The notes under the pieces are model-generated. The model was not told the origin of the DNA. It searched no databases and was given only the letters and a program-made list of their open reading frames with translations. A stretch of DNA of 64,000 nt, taken from the NCBI RefSeq assembly GCF_014189535.1, contig NZ_CP050308.1, forward strand, positions 3,399,001 to 3,463,000. Direction: 5' to 3'. Source of the stretch: Rhizobium lusitanum. GTDB lineage: Bacteria > Pseudomonadota > Alphaproteobacteria > Rhizobiales > Rhizobiaceae. The position numbers and the translations under genes were made by a program. This document shows positions 1 through 10,359 of this stretch, piece after piece. Every line of letters starts with the position of its first letter. The first letter of the stretch is position 1.

Positions 1-1015
1 CGGCGCGGATGCCGACACAGGGGTCATGGCGGCCCTTGGTGCGGATATCGACATTCTTGCCGTCTGCGTCGATCGACTGACGCTCGGTCAGGATCGAAGA
101 AGTCGGCTTGATGGCGAAGCGGGCGACGATGGGTTCGCCGGTGGAAATACCGCCCAAGATGCCGCCGGCATGATTGGACAGGAAAATGCGGTTGCCGTCA
201 TTGCCCATGCGCATTTCATCGGCATTTTCCTCGCCGGTCAGTTCGGCGGATGCAAAGCCTTCACCGATTTCGACGCCCTTGACGGCGTTGATCGACATCA
301 GCAGCGAGGCGATATCCTGGTCGAGCTTGGCATAGATCGGTGCGCCGAGGCCGGCAGGCACGCCTTCCGCGATGACCTCGACCACCGCGCCGATCGAGGA
401 GCCGGACTTGCGAATGCCGTCGAGATAGTCTTCCCAGACGGGCACGATCGCCGGATCGGGGGCGAAGAACGGGTTCTGATCGACCTGCGCCCAATCCCAG
501 TTGGCGCGGTTGATCTTGTGCTTGCCGATCTGTACCAGCGCGGCGCGCACGGTGACGCCGGGCACGACGAGGCGGGCAATGCCGCCGGCAGCAACGCGCG
601 CCGCGGTTTCGCGGGCAGAGGAACGACCGCCGCCGCGATAGTCGCGAATGCCGTATTTGACGTCATAGGTATAGTCGGCATGGCCGGGGCGGTAGCTGCG
701 AGCGATCTCGCCATAGTCCTTGGAGCGCTGGTCGGTATTCTCGATCAGCATCGAAATCGGCGTGCCGGTCGAAACCATCGTCTCGCCGTCCTCGTCCAGC
801 ATCACGCCGGAGAGCACCTTGACGAGATCGTCCTCGCGGCGTTGCGTCACGAAGCGCGACTGGCCGGGCTTGCGCTTGTCGAGCCAGGTCTGGATGTCTT
901 CCAGCTTGAAGCGCAGGCCGGGAGGGCAGCCGTCGACGACGCAGCCGAGCGCCGGCCCATGGCTTTCGCCCCAGGTGGTGACGCGGAAGAGGTGACCAAA
1001 GCTATTATGCGACAT
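1..1015 (-). CDS. aroC: Chorismate synthase (3' end outside window)
   Basis: Chorismate synthase makes chorismate from EPSP, the last step of the shikimate pathway, using reduced FMN. The reverse strand reads [20 protein letters not shown] at the start, the classic N-terminus with the [15 protein letters not shown] signature, and continues as an open frame to the window edge. Internal family blocks such as [14 protein letters not shown] and [19 protein letters not shown] are visible. The start ATG is at 1015 and about 338 codons are present; the stop codon lies beyond position 1, so the gene is cut by the window, not by mutation. A long open frame exists on the plus strand but it is antisense to this gene and has no family signature. 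Confidence 0.96.
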   Translation of the reverse strand, partial: MSHNSFGHLFRVTTWGESHGPALGCVVDGCPPGLRFKLEDIQTWLDKRKPGQSRFVTQRREDDLVKVLSGVMLDEDGETMVSTGTPISMLIENTDQRSKDYGEIARSYRPGHADYTYDVKYGIRDYRGGGRSSARETAARVAAGGIARLVVPGVTVRAALVQIGKHKINRANWDWAQVDQNPFFAPDPAIVPVWEDYLDGIRKSGSSIGAVVEVIAEGVPAGLGAPIYAKLDQDIASLLMSINAVKGVEIGEGFASAELTGEENADEMRMGNDGNRIFLSNHAGGILGGISTGEPIVARFAIKPTSSILTERQSIDADGKNVDIRTKGRHDPCVGIRA

Positions 1016-1325
1016 GGGAACAACCGGATTGCGGCGGCCCGGCGGCGGGCCGCGTCTTGTCTTTTGGAATTGCGGCACACTCATAGGCCAAAAAACCGCC
1101 GAGGCAAATCTTTCTTTCCATGATGACGGCGCACGCACGGGGGAGGTGAAAGTCCGTCAAGCACCTGATATGGTGAACAAAGATTAGACTAGGCTGTGGA
1201 TTGTGACGATACATTCATCAATTGGGCGGCGAAAGCCATTGTTGCGGGCAACTTCCGCCATATTCAAAGTATTATCTATGTCAGATCAAAATTGGCACCG
1301 AAATGGAATAAAAAGGGTCCTTCCA
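1016..1325. other. Intergenic region, aroC / DUF1344 gene
   Basis: This 310-base stretch separates the divergent aroC and DUF1344 genes, so it must carry both promoters. Open frames that enter it are extensions of neighbours or antisense shadows. I see no repeat or RNA gene in it. Confidence 0.4.
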
Positions 1326-1586
1326 ATGCGCTTCTTTGTTGCGACGCTCCTGGCCACGGCAAGTTTTCTTGCCCCCGTTGCCGGCTTTGCCGAAAGCGCC
1401 GACGTCCAGTCCACGATCAAGAAAGTCGACGCGAAGAATTTCAGCATTACGCTGGACGACGGCAAGAACTATCAGGCGCCGGAGGATTTCGATTTCAGCG
1501 GCCTGAAACCCGGCGTCAAGGTCGATGTTTTCTACACCGAAGTCGACGGCAAGCGCGTCATCAACGACCTCGATATCGTGCAGTGA
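1326..1586 (+). CDS. DUF1344 family secreted protein
   Basis: A small 86-residue protein beginning MRFFVATLLATASFLAPVAGFAE, in effect an N-terminal signal peptide with probable cleavage after the Ala-Gly-Phe-Ala stretch, followed by a roughly 60-residue beta-rich domain with the sequence features of DUF1344 (an alternation of Asp/Lys and hydrophobics ending VINDLDIV). The frame stays open upstream to 1203, but the signal peptide fixes the likely ATG at 1326. The mature protein should be periplasmic. Its biochemical function is unknown. It stands alone, divergent from aroC and convergent with the phosphatase gene. Confidence 0.8.
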   Translation: MRFFVATLLATASFLAPVAGFAESADVQSTIKKVDAKNFSITLDDGKNYQAPEDFDFSGLKPGVKVDVFYTEVDGKRVINDLDIVQ

Positions 1587-1620
1587 AAATTGGCGGCCGC
1601 TAGCCGAACACGCGGCTGCT

Positions 1621-2217
1621 TTAGATCCAGCCGATGATCTTCATCTGCGGATCGATCTTCAGGACACGGTCCTGCGGGATCTCGGTCTCCGAGGCATCTT
1701 CTTTCGAGACATCACCGACGAGCCGGAATAGCGAACGAATCACGCCGCCATGAGTGACGCAGACGGTCGGCTTGTCGACGGACGCCAGCCATGAGCCGAC
1801 GCGCCAGGAGAGGATCTCGTAGCTCTCCGCTTCGTCGCCGGGTGGGATGAAATCCCACTTGCCTGCATTGCGCTCGGCAAGACGCTCGGCCTCGGTCGCC
1901 TTCAATTCCTTGATGGTGAAGCCTTCCCAGGCGCCGAAGGAAACTTCGACCAGCCGTTCGTCGGTGCGATAGTCCTTGGGCGGCAGGCCCATGGCTTCCC
2001 GCGCGATCTCCATGGTCTCGCGCGTGCGCCGCATCGGGCTCGCAACAAAGTCGAAGGGCTGGTTTTCGAAGGCGAGAATCTCGGCCAGTTCAAGGCCGTT
2101 CTGCCGCGCCTGCGCGCGGCCGATGGCGTTGAGATCGATGTCTTTCTGGCCTTGCAGCCGACGCTCGGCATTCCAGTCGGTCTGACCGTGGCGGATCACA
2201 TAAAGGATAGGCGGCAC
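1621..2217 (-). CDS. Histidine phosphatase family protein
   Basis: A 198-residue protein of the phosphoglycerate mutase-like (histidine phosphatase) superfamily. The N-terminal RHGQTDWN motif carries the catalytic phospho-histidine and its arginine; a second conserved histidine appears in the late VTHGGVIRS segment, and a glutamate in EVSFGAWEG. This is the layout of small cytosolic phosphatases related to GpmB/CobC; the substrate cannot be read from sequence. It lies immediately downstream of fabI on the same strand (19 bp apart), so the two are probably co-transcribed. Confidence 0.88.
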   Translation of the reverse strand: MPPILYVIRHGQTDWNAERRLQGQKDIDLNAIGRAQARQNGLELAEILAFENQPFDFVASPMRRTRETMEIAREAMGLPPKDYRTDERLVEVSFGAWEGFTIKELKATEAERLAERNAGKWDFIPPGDEAESYEILSWRVGSWLASVDKPTVCVTHGGVIRSLFRLVGDVSKEDASETEIPQDRVLKIDPQMKIIGWI

Positions 2218-2236
2218 GGTTCAGACTTCCTGTTGT

Positions 2237-3055
2237 TCAGTCCTTGAGGACCGACATGTCGGGCGCGTCCACAGCCTTCATGCCGACGGTGTGGTAACCG
2301 GAATCGACATGATGGATTTCGCCGGTGACGGCGGTGGAGAGATCGGAGAGCAGATAAAGTGCGGAATTTCCGACCTCGTCGATGGTAACCCCGCGCTTCA
2401 GCGGCGCGTTATATTCGTTCCACTTCAGGATATAGCGGAAATCGCCAATGCCGGAAGCGGCCAGCGTCTTGATCGGGCCGGCCGAAATCGCGTTGACGCG
2501 AATACCGCGGCCGCCGAGGTCGACGGCGAGATAGCGAACGCTTGCTTCGAGAGCGGCCTTGGCGACACCCATGACGTTGTAATGCGGCATGACCTTTTCC
2601 GCACCGTAATAGGTGAGGGTGACTAGCGAGCCGCCGTCATTCATGATTCGCTCGGCGCGCTGGGCGACTGCGGTGAAGGAATAGACCGAGATGTCCATCG
2701 TGCGCGCGAAGTTATCGCGGCTCGTGTCGACGTAACGACCGGTCAGCTCGTCCTTGTCGGAGAAGGCAATGGCATGCACGACGAAATCGATCTTGCCCCA
2801 TTTGGCTTCGAGCGCGTCGATGACGGCGTCGATCGTCGCGGGCTCGGTCACGTCGCAATGGCCCGCCATGAAGGCGCCAAGTTCCTGAGCGAGCGGCTCG
2901 ACGCGCTTCTTCAAAGCGTCACCCTGCCACGTCATTGCGACTTCGGCACCGGCGTCCGAACAGGCCTTGGCAATGCCCCACGCTATGGAACGGTTATTAG
3001 CAACGCCGAGAATGACGCCGCGCTTGCCTGCCATGAGGCCAGTGGCTTGAGCCAT
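2237..3055 (-). CDS. fabI: Enoyl-[acyl-carrier-protein] reductase (NADH)
   Basis: FabI performs the last reduction of each fatty-acid elongation cycle. The 272-residue protein is an SDR with the FabI-type nucleotide loop GVANNRSIAWG near residues 17-27 and the catalytic set Tyr149, Tyr159 and Lys166 (YNVMGVAK), equivalent to E. coli Tyr146, Tyr156 and Lys163. The frame is open to 3115, but ATG 3055 is preceded by a good GGGAG ribosome site and begins at the usual MAQATGLMAGKRG. Rhizobia often carry more than one fabI; which paralogue this is cannot be decided here. Confidence 0.95.
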   Translation of the reverse strand: MAQATGLMAGKRGVILGVANNRSIAWGIAKACSDAGAEVAMTWQGDALKKRVEPLAQELGAFMAGHCDVTEPATIDAVIDALEAKWGKIDFVVHAIAFSDKDELTGRYVDTSRDNFARTMDISVYSFTAVAQRAERIMNDGGSLVTLTYYGAEKVMPHYNVMGVAKAALEASVRYLAVDLGGRGIRVNAISAGPIKTLAASGIGDFRYILKWNEYNAPLKRGVTIDEVGNSALYLLSDLSTAVTGEIHHVDSGYHTVGMKAVDAPDMSVLKD

Positions 3056-3176
3056 ATTATGCTCCCTTGAACTACGATTGACCCTGCCTATGGCATAGGC
3101 CGTTCCCCTGTTCAAGCATTGTCAAGATCATCAACTGTTAGGGAGCGTAACAAAGGGTGCGGTTGTCACTGAAATT

Positions 3177-4337
3177 TCACAGAAAAAAGCCTTCCCGCAT
3201 GCTGCGCATCAAATCGGTGACTTTGTCATCCGGCTTTTCCCAGAGCATCAGGCGCAACTCCACCACCAGATCGCCTTTTCCACCCTGTCCATCCGGAAGG
3301 CCCTCGCCGGAGATTCGGATGACCTGATCCGAACCGGACCAGGCGGGAACCGTTAGCCGAACCTGACCGTTCAATCCCTCGACCTCCGTCTCATAACCGA
3401 GCACGGCATTTTCGATGGTGACCGGAAGTGTCGTGCGGACGTCGAAGCCATCGAGCGTGAAGCGGTCGTCGGTGGAAAGATGGACGGTGATCGCCACATC
3501 GCCGCGCAGCATGCCCGGCAGTTTCAGCCCCTGATTCTTCAGGTGCAGGACCTGTCCGTTGCCAATATCCGTCGTCGCCTGGAAGCGTGCTTCCCGCCCT
3601 TCGGGGAGCGCAACGGTGATCCACTGTCCCTTGAGCATGTCGTCGAGCGTGATGGTCGCCTCGGCGGCGATCTCCGGCGTTTTCTCCGGAGGCTTGTCCT
3701 GAGCGACGCCGGTGATGCGGCGCACGAGCTCGCCGAGTATGCCGAGAGGGGAGCGCACAGCGCTCGAGCCGGTTCCCGTCGCAAGCTGCTCCTCGTCAAC
3801 GAAAGCGTCGTTGATCGCGGCGCTGTTCGCCTCGCGTTGTTTCTCCGCCTCTGTGGCGACGGTGTCGGCCCCAGCCTGGTTCGGAGCGGTTTGTGCGGCC
3901 TTCACGCCAAAAATGCGCTCGACCATATCTTCGGGCGATTCGCTCGCGCCAGCGACCTGCGGACTGGCGGTCGCCGCCGCCTGCGCCTTGCGGGCATTGG
4001 CGCGGGCGAGCTCTTCCATGATCTTTTCGGCATTAGCACGCGCTGCCTTGGCGCGCTCCTCGGCTTCGCGCGCCGCCTGGCGCTGCTGCATGATGGTCTG
4101 TTCGCGGCTCTGCGCCTTCGCTTCGGTCATGTGCGCCACCTGATCGTAACGGCTGCGCTTCTGCGGATCCTTCAGCGTTTCGTAGGCGCGGCCGATTTCG
4201 GCAAAGCGTTCCGTTGCGGTGGGATCGCCGATATTATGGTCGGGATGGACCACCTTTGCCAGGTTGCGCCACGCCGACTTGATTTCGTCTGCCCCTGCAT
4301 CTCTCTTTACGCCAAGTAGCTTGTACGGATCGCGCAT
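3177..4337 (-). CDS. J-domain co-chaperone with DnaJ C-terminal domain
   Basis: A protein of about 386 residues that starts with a J-domain (MRDPYKLLGV, then the Hsp70-stimulating HPD triad in VVHPDHN), followed by a long Ala/Glu/Arg-rich charged helix (about residues 90-140) and a linker, and ends in a DnaJ C-terminal substrate-binding domain. The cysteine-rich zinc-finger repeats (CxxCxGxG) of true DnaJ are absent, so it is a class B, CbpA-like chaperone that would work with DnaK in the cytosol. Alternative starts are ATG 4340 and a further-upstream ATG at 4367; I prefer 4337/4340 because the J-domain begins there. Confidence 0.85.
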   Translation of the reverse strand: MRDPYKLLGVKRDAGADEIKSAWRNLAKVVHPDHNIGDPTATERFAEIGRAYETLKDPQKRSRYDQVAHMTEAKAQSREQTIMQQRQAAREAEERAKAARANAEKIMEELARANARKAQAAATASPQVAGASESPEDMVERIFGVKAAQTAPNQAGADTVATEAEKQREANSAAINDAFVDEEQLATGTGSSAVRSPLGILGELVRRITGVAQDKPPEKTPEIAAEATITLDDMLKGQWITVALPEGREARFQATTDIGNGQVLHLKNQGLKLPGMLRGDVAITVHLSTDDRFTLDGFDVRTTLPVTIENAVLGYETEVEGLNGQVRLTVPAWSGSDQVIRISGEGLPDGQGGKGDLVVELRLMLWEKPDDKVTDLMRSMREGFFL

Positions 4338-4665
4338 CATCTCAACCACCGATTTGGACGGCGCCAAGCCTCGTTGGGGCGCCCAAAAGGAAATAATAGA
4401 ATGGACCGCGCTCCCCTCCCGTGTCCCCAGGTGTCAGGGAAGGTCGACGCGCATGTGGTGTGATCCTGCGGGAACAGTTGCTAATCAGTTGTTACGCCGG
4501 GCGCGGGCTGCTCGGGCGATTTGCCATAATGGTTAGCCGTTCGCTAAGACACGAGGCGGGACAGCGAGAAGGTCCCCGCCAAGGCCGTAAGACAGCACGC
4601 GGTTCCACCGCCCGCCTGTCCCGGCGGGGTCGTTTGATGGGCATGAATGAGGAGAGGGCGGGTGG
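4338..4665. other. Intergenic region without a recognised gene
   Basis: About 330 bases between the J-domain gene and the surface lipoprotein gene, both on the minus strand. It holds the promoter of the J-domain gene. Short open frames here show no family resemblance or ribosome site. Nothing else is recognised. Confidence 0.35.
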
Positions 4666-5124
4666 TCAGCCGGCCTGCTGGAAGCTCAGCAATTGCCATT
4701 CGCCTTGCCCGAGGAGGCAGGTCCTGCCGGAGAAGTTCGCGATACCCTGATAGGAGTGCCGGGTGGTGCGGAACTGGCGGCAGACTTGCCCCGAGGCGGC
4801 ATTTTCGACGATCGTGTCGATGACGCCGGCGCTGCCCGTCGAGGCATTCGCCCACGGCACGGGTTGTCCATTAAGCCTGTGGAGATCCGCCGAGGTCACG
4901 GCATTGCGCACGGTGGTCTCGTCGGAAATGCTATCGGTGGTAACGGGTGCTGTCGGTACCGTACCTGTGGACACGCTTCGGTCCACCTTCGCAGAACTCA
5001 GGATATCCATGCCGCCGCTGACACAGCCGCCAAGGGAGAAAAGGGAGAGAATGGCAATCGCCATCGCCGCGCCTTTTACAAGCTTGCGCTTTGTATGAAC
5101 CGTCGACTTTGTTATGACTTCCAC
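4666..5124 (-). CDS. RT0821/Lpp0805 family surface lipoprotein
   Basis: A 152-residue putative outer-membrane lipoprotein. A charged N-terminus, a hydrophobic stretch and an LGGC lipobox (cysteine near residue 34) predict processing by signal peptidase II. The C-terminal half, with RLNGQPVPWANA, VCRQFRTT and the ending GEWQLLSF, is the conserved block of the RT0821/Lpp0805 surface protein family. Role unknown; such proteins are thought to be envelope structural components. It is transcribed away from pdxH, with which it shares a short divergent promoter region. Confidence 0.78.
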   Translation of the reverse strand: MEVITKSTVHTKRKLVKGAAMAIAILSLFSLGGCVSGGMDILSSAKVDRSVSTGTVPTAPVTTDSISDETTVRNAVTSADLHRLNGQPVPWANASTGSAGVIDTIVENAASGQVCRQFRTTRHSYQGIANFSGRTCLLGQGEWQLLSFQQAG

Positions 5125-5188
5125 CCGAGTATCTTGGCCAGCGTCAGGGACTGGCGATTTTTAGGAATTGCGGAGCATTTGAGCTAAT

Positions 5189-5809
5189 ATGTCGGAAAAC
5201 GAGTTAACAAGCGGTGACTTCACCGAACAGAATGAACCCTTCGCACTTTTCGCCACTTGGCTGCGCGAAGCAGAAACCACTGAGCCGAATGATCCGAATG
5301 CGGTTGCCTTGGCAACGGTTGATAAGGATGGATTGCCAAACGTCCGCATGGTCCTTCTGAAAGGTTTCGATAGTCAGGGATTCGTATTCTATACAAATTT
5401 CGAGAGCCAGAAAGGCCAAGAAATTCTTTCCCAGAAGAAAGCGGCCATGTGTTTCCACTGGAAGTCGCTGCGACGGCAGGTGCGCTTGCGTGGTCTGGTT
5501 GAAGTGGTGAGCGACAGGGAAGCCGACGAATATTACAAGACGAGGGCTCGCGGCAGCCGTATCGGCGCCTGGGCTTCCAAGCAATCGCGCCCACTCGAGG
5601 GCCGTTTCGCGCTGGAAAAGGCGGTTGCCGAATATACCGCGCGCTATGCCATCGGCGACATTCCACGCCCGCCTCATTGGTCCGGTTTTCGTATTCGGCC
5701 GCTGTCGATCGAGTTCTGGCACGATCGTCCATTCCGTCTGCACGACCGCGTCGAATTCCGTCGCGAAGTGCCGGAAGGTGCCTGGGAAAAGGTCCGGATG
5801 TATCCCTGA
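5189..5809 (+). CDS. pdxH: Pyridoxamine 5'-phosphate oxidase
   Basis: PdxH oxidises pyridoxine- or pyridoxamine-5'-phosphate to pyridoxal 5'-phosphate with FMN and O2. The 206-residue sequence has the family's FMN-binding blocks ([33 protein letters not shown]), the [11 protein letters not shown] substrate loop and the C-terminal signature ending [10 protein letters not shown]...WEKVRMYP. Full length. Start at ATG 5189 agrees with the family's usual length. The single-gene unit is closed by a short hairpin downstream. Confidence 0.96.
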   Translation: MSENELTSGDFTEQNEPFALFATWLREAETTEPNDPNAVALATVDKDGLPNVRMVLLKGFDSQGFVFYTNFESQKGQEILSQKKAAMCFHWKSLRRQVRLRGLVEVVSDREADEYYKTRARGSRIGAWASKQSRPLEGRFALEKAVAEYTARYAIGDIPRPPHWSGFRIRPLSIEFWHDRPFRLHDRVEFRREVPEGAWEKVRMYP

Positions 5810-5846
5810 CTGATTATGCCGGCGCCCGGCGTCCCACGACTGCGCC

Positions 5847-5866
5847 GCGCGTCCAATCGGACGCGC
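5847..5866. terminator. Hairpin between convergent genes
   Basis: A perfect 8-bp stem GCGCGTCC / GGACGCGC with a 4-base loop sits between the 3' ends of pdxH and the polysaccharide deacetylase gene and touches the latter's stop codon. Without a T-run on either side it is a tentative bidirectional terminator. Confidence 0.5.
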
Positions 5867-6921
5867 TAAGGTCGCAGTAACATTTTGAATTGGCGCATGG
5901 GGATGCCCGAGGCGAGCGCTGAGGCATAACGCGCCTTCTGATAATGGCCGTTCAACGACAGCCGGGGAAGGAGGGTGGTGGCAGCATTTGCGGCCGCGAT
6001 CGTTCCGGGCCGGGTCGTGACGCCGATGGCAAAACCGAGTTCCGCCGCTAGCCGGGCTTCACGCGATGAGGCCGCATCGGCCGTGCCGTAGGGATAGGCG
6101 ATCGCTGCCGGCCGCCGGCCGGTGATCCCGGCAATATAATCCGCCGACAGCGCCATTTCCGCCGCGGCTTCCGCCTCCGGCAGCCGGGCAAGTGCCCGAT
6201 GGCTGACCGTATGGGCGCCGAGCGAGGCGAGGGGATGGGCGACTAGCTGCTTCAGTTCCGTCCGGTCCATGATCGAGGCGCACACGAGATCGAGCGGCTC
6301 CAGGTCGTTCTTGCGTGCAAGCTCATCGACCCGGCCGACGGCCTCCCTCTCGTCGCGGCCATGAACATAGGTCGCGAACCGCGCGAATACGGCCTGTCGC
6401 TGGCCGGCCCTGTCAAGATCGAAGCTTTCCGTCCCCGCCCCGAAATCGAACGTCAGGTGGTCCAGCCGGTCAAGCAGGTCGGCCAGCGTTTCCCACCATA
6501 TGCTATGTGTCCGCTCTGACAGGCCCTGGGCGACGAAGACCGTAAAGGGGGCATTGTGGCGAGCAAAGACCGGCAGCGCATGGTCGAGATTGTCCCGACT
6601 GCCGTCATCCAGGGTGAAGGCCGCGAAGGGCTGCCTGTCGCCTTTGCTTGCCATCCGCTCCGGCAGCGCATCAAGCGCGATGAAATCGTAGCCATCCCGT
6701 TTCAGCCGGGTCAGCGCGCGGTCGAGGAATTCTGGCGAAATTTCCAGATGGGCATTCGGCGCGAAGCGGCGGGGCTGCGGCGGACGGACATGGTGCAGGG
6801 TAAAGATGGCACCGAGGCCGGCAGCATCGCGCATCAGCCCGAGGTTCTTCAGAATTATGGCAGTTTCCAGCCCGCCGGAGATTGCGGCGCGCTTGAGACA
6901 GTCTCTGATGCCTTGCTGCAT
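5866..6921 (-). CDS. Polysaccharide deacetylase family protein
   Basis: A 351-residue carbohydrate esterase family 4-like (NodB-fold) protein. The metal-binding TLDDG motif (about residues 102-106) and the later TVSHRALARL and AYPYG motifs match the motifs that supply metal-binding Asp/His and the substrate groove. It would remove N-acetyl (or related) groups from a polysaccharide. Predicted substrate unknown. The N-terminus lacks a clear signal peptide, which suggests a cytosolic or membrane-associated role. It is the only gene in its transcription unit. Confidence 0.85.
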   Translation of the reverse strand: MQQGIRDCLKRAAISGGLETAIILKNLGLMRDAAGLGAIFTLHHVRPPQPRRFAPNAHLEISPEFLDRALTRLKRDGYDFIALDALPERMASKGDRQPFAAFTLDDGSRDNLDHALPVFARHNAPFTVFVAQGLSERTHSIWWETLADLLDRLDHLTFDFGAGTESFDLDRAGQRQAVFARFATYVHGRDEREAVGRVDELARKNDLEPLDLVCASIMDRTELKQLVAHPLASLGAHTVSHRALARLPEAEAAAEMALSADYIAGITGRRPAAIAYPYGTADAASSREARLAAELGFAIGVTTRPGTIAAANAATTLLPRLSLNGHYQKARYASALASGIPMRQFKMLLRP

Positions 6922-7149
6922 GGGGATTGACCCGGTTGACGAAGACCCATGCTGTACTGGAGCGCCGTTAATCCTTGCTGAATCTGCGCCATATTTTCAA
7001 TATGTTAACCGTTATTTTACCAGCAAAGGCAAAATTGGGAATCTCTTGAGGGTGTTGCCTCAATATCGCACCGAATATCAGGCTTCTGTCGCAAAAGCGC
7101 ACAACAGGTTGACGCGGTGTATTGGCATTTGTTTCGTTTGGGGACGAAT

Positions 7150-8445
7150 ATGAAAAAATATCTGATGGCCCTCTCTGCGGCCGTCGTGCTGTTGGCAGCG
7201 CCCGTGGTGAGCTTTGCGGGCAGTGCCTATTTCATCATGGACGCGAAGACCGGCGCGGTGCTGGCTTCGAGCAATGCCGATGATCTCAATCATCCGGCGT
7301 CGCTGACCAAGATGATGACGCTCTACATGACGTTCGAGGCGCTTCATCGCGGCAAGTTCAGCTGGAACAGCAAGATACCGGTATCGCGCAACGCCGCCGG
7401 CAAGAGCCCGACCAAGCTCGGCCTGAAGGCAGGCAGCACCGTAACCGTGCGTGAAGCCGTCGACGGCATGATCATCAAGTCTGCCAACGATGCCGCCACA
7501 GCCATGGGCGAAGCGCTCGGTGGCAGCGAAAGCGGCTTTGCCCGCATGATGACGCAGAAAGCGCGCGAACTCGGCATGCGCCGCACCGTGTTCACCAATC
7601 CGTCGGGCCTGCCGAGCATGGCGCAGATAACCACTGCGCGCGATATGTCGACGCTCGCCGTAGCGCTGATCAACAACTATCCCCAGGAATACCGGCTGTT
7701 CTCGCAGACAGGCTTCAACTATCGCGGCAACAGCATTCGCGGTCATAATAACCTGATGTATCGCTACGAGGGCATGGACGGCATCAAGACCGGCTATACC
7801 AATGCTTCCGGCTTCAACCTTGTCAGCGCCGTGCGCCAGGGCAATCGCCGCGTCATCGGCGTCGTCATGGGTGGCGCAACCGCCCGCGGCCGCGACGCGT
7901 TGATGGCTTCGCTTCTTGATCGCTACGTGCCAAAGGCCAACCCCGTGGCGACCTCACGCCTGGTTGCAAGCATCGGTGGCGGCAAGGTCAAGCAGGTCGA
8001 GGTGGCTTCGGCATCGGATGACGTCGCCGTTGACATCGATACGCAGACGACAGCGACAACGCGTAAGCGCGCCGAGTTCAACCCAGCTCAGGCACCGACC
8101 CCGCTCGCCTTCGCGGCTGTCCCGAACGTGACCGTGCCGATGGACCGCCCGGTGGCGATGGATGAAATCATGAATGCCGGCAAGCCGGCGACCGGCCGCT
8201 GGCAGGTGCAGATCGCCGCAACCCCGACAGCGCAGGCAGCCAAGGATCTGCTCTCCGCAGCCCAGTCGAAGGCCGGCAATGCACTCGCCAATGCCTCGCC
8301 CTATACGGAAGCCGTCGGCAAGGGCAGCAGCACCGTCTACCGCGCCCGCTTCGTCGGCTTCGATAGCCGCGACGACGCGAACTCTGCCTGTGCCGCGCTG
8401 AAGCGGAACGATTTCAACTGCCTGCTTCTGCCGCACAAGGGCTGA
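7150..8445 (+). CDS. D-alanyl-D-alanine carboxypeptidase with SPOR domain
   Basis: A penicillin-binding-protein-type serine peptidase (family S11) that trims the terminal D-Ala of peptidoglycan stem peptides in the periplasm. A signal peptide (residues 1 to about 23) precedes the catalytic triad motifs Ser51-Leu-Thr-Lys54 (SxxK), Ser111-Ala-Asn113 (SxN) and Lys213-Thr-Gly (KTG). After a linker, residues about 350-430 form a SPOR domain (starting WQVQIAATPTAQAAKDLL), which binds denuded septal glycan. The frame opens 11 codons earlier, but the Met-Lys-Lys signal start at 7150 fits best. Full length. Confidence 0.93.
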   Translation: MKKYLMALSAAVVLLAAPVVSFAGSAYFIMDAKTGAVLASSNADDLNHPASLTKMMTLYMTFEALHRGKFSWNSKIPVSRNAAGKSPTKLGLKAGSTVTVREAVDGMIIKSANDAATAMGEALGGSESGFARMMTQKARELGMRRTVFTNPSGLPSMAQITTARDMSTLAVALINNYPQEYRLFSQTGFNYRGNSIRGHNNLMYRYEGMDGIKTGYTNASGFNLVSAVRQGNRRVIGVVMGGATARGRDALMASLLDRYVPKANPVATSRLVASIGGGKVKQVEVASASDDVAVDIDTQTTATTRKRAEFNPAQAPTPLAFAAVPNVTVPMDRPVAMDEIMNAGKPATGRWQVQIAATPTAQAAKDLLSAAQSKAGNALANASPYTEAVGKGSSTVYRARFVGFDSRDDANSACAALKRNDFNCLLLPHKG

Positions 8446-8469
8446 TCGAAAGTCAAAATCTGGATCTAT

Positions 8470-8501
8470 CGAGACGGCGGGGCGCAAGCTCCGCCGTCTC
8501 G
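8470..8501. terminator. Rho-independent-like hairpin after the carboxypeptidase gene
   Basis: An 11-bp perfect stem (CGAGACGGCGG / CCGCCGTCTCG) with a 10-base loop follows the carboxypeptidase stop by 24 bases. No clean T-run follows, so strength is uncertain. Confidence 0.6.
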
Positions 8502-8555
8502 ACATTTACGGCAGAATCGCTCATTGATGCCCTGAACATAAAGGGAACAATATCG

Positions 8556-8864
8556 ATGCTCGCCAGTCTGATCCAGCAATTCGAGAAAGCTTCTGTTACC
8601 TACGCCACTGCCAATGGTGTGGAACGCGACGACGATTGGTTCGTGCTCAAGCTGCAGGAAGAGATGGGGGAATTGACCCAGATCTGGAACAAGACGACAG
8701 GTCGTGGCAGGCGCAAGGGCATGACGGACGAGGAACTGGCGACCGCGCTGGCAGACGAGACGGCCGACGTGCTCGGCCATATCCTGCTCTTCGCCCACCG
8801 CAACGGCCTGGACCTCGCCGCCGCTGTGGAACGGAAATGGCGTTTCCGGCCGGAGGTGGGATGA
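8556..8864 (+). CDS. MazG-like nucleotide pyrophosphohydrolase
   Basis: A 102-residue all-alpha NTP pyrophosphatase-type protein. It carries the paired metal-binding motifs of the MazG fold, EEMGE (about residues 35-39) and DETADVLGH (about 67-75), with a helix between. Members hydrolyse nucleoside triphosphates to monophosphate and pyrophosphate, for house-cleaning or stringent-response control. The exact substrate is not predictable. It ends 15 bases before the convergent tldD stop. Confidence 0.8.
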   Translation: MLASLIQQFEKASVTYATANGVERDDDWFVLKLQEEMGELTQIWNKTTGRGRRKGMTDEELATALADETADVLGHILLFAHRNGLDLAAAVERKWRFRPEVG

Positions 8865-8879
8865 AGCAGGAAATAGGCC

Positions 8880-10295
<1,416 letters not shown>

Positions 10296-10359
10296 GGGTC
10301 AGGTGCTCCGTTCAGAGCCGATGTAGGCGTCGCATGGCGAGAGAGCAAGCCCTGCCGGG

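Noticed and set aside
26..1123. Long plus-strand open frame across aroC
   Set aside because: The minus strand reads a full chorismate synthase N-terminus; the plus frame is GC-rich antisense without any family signature.
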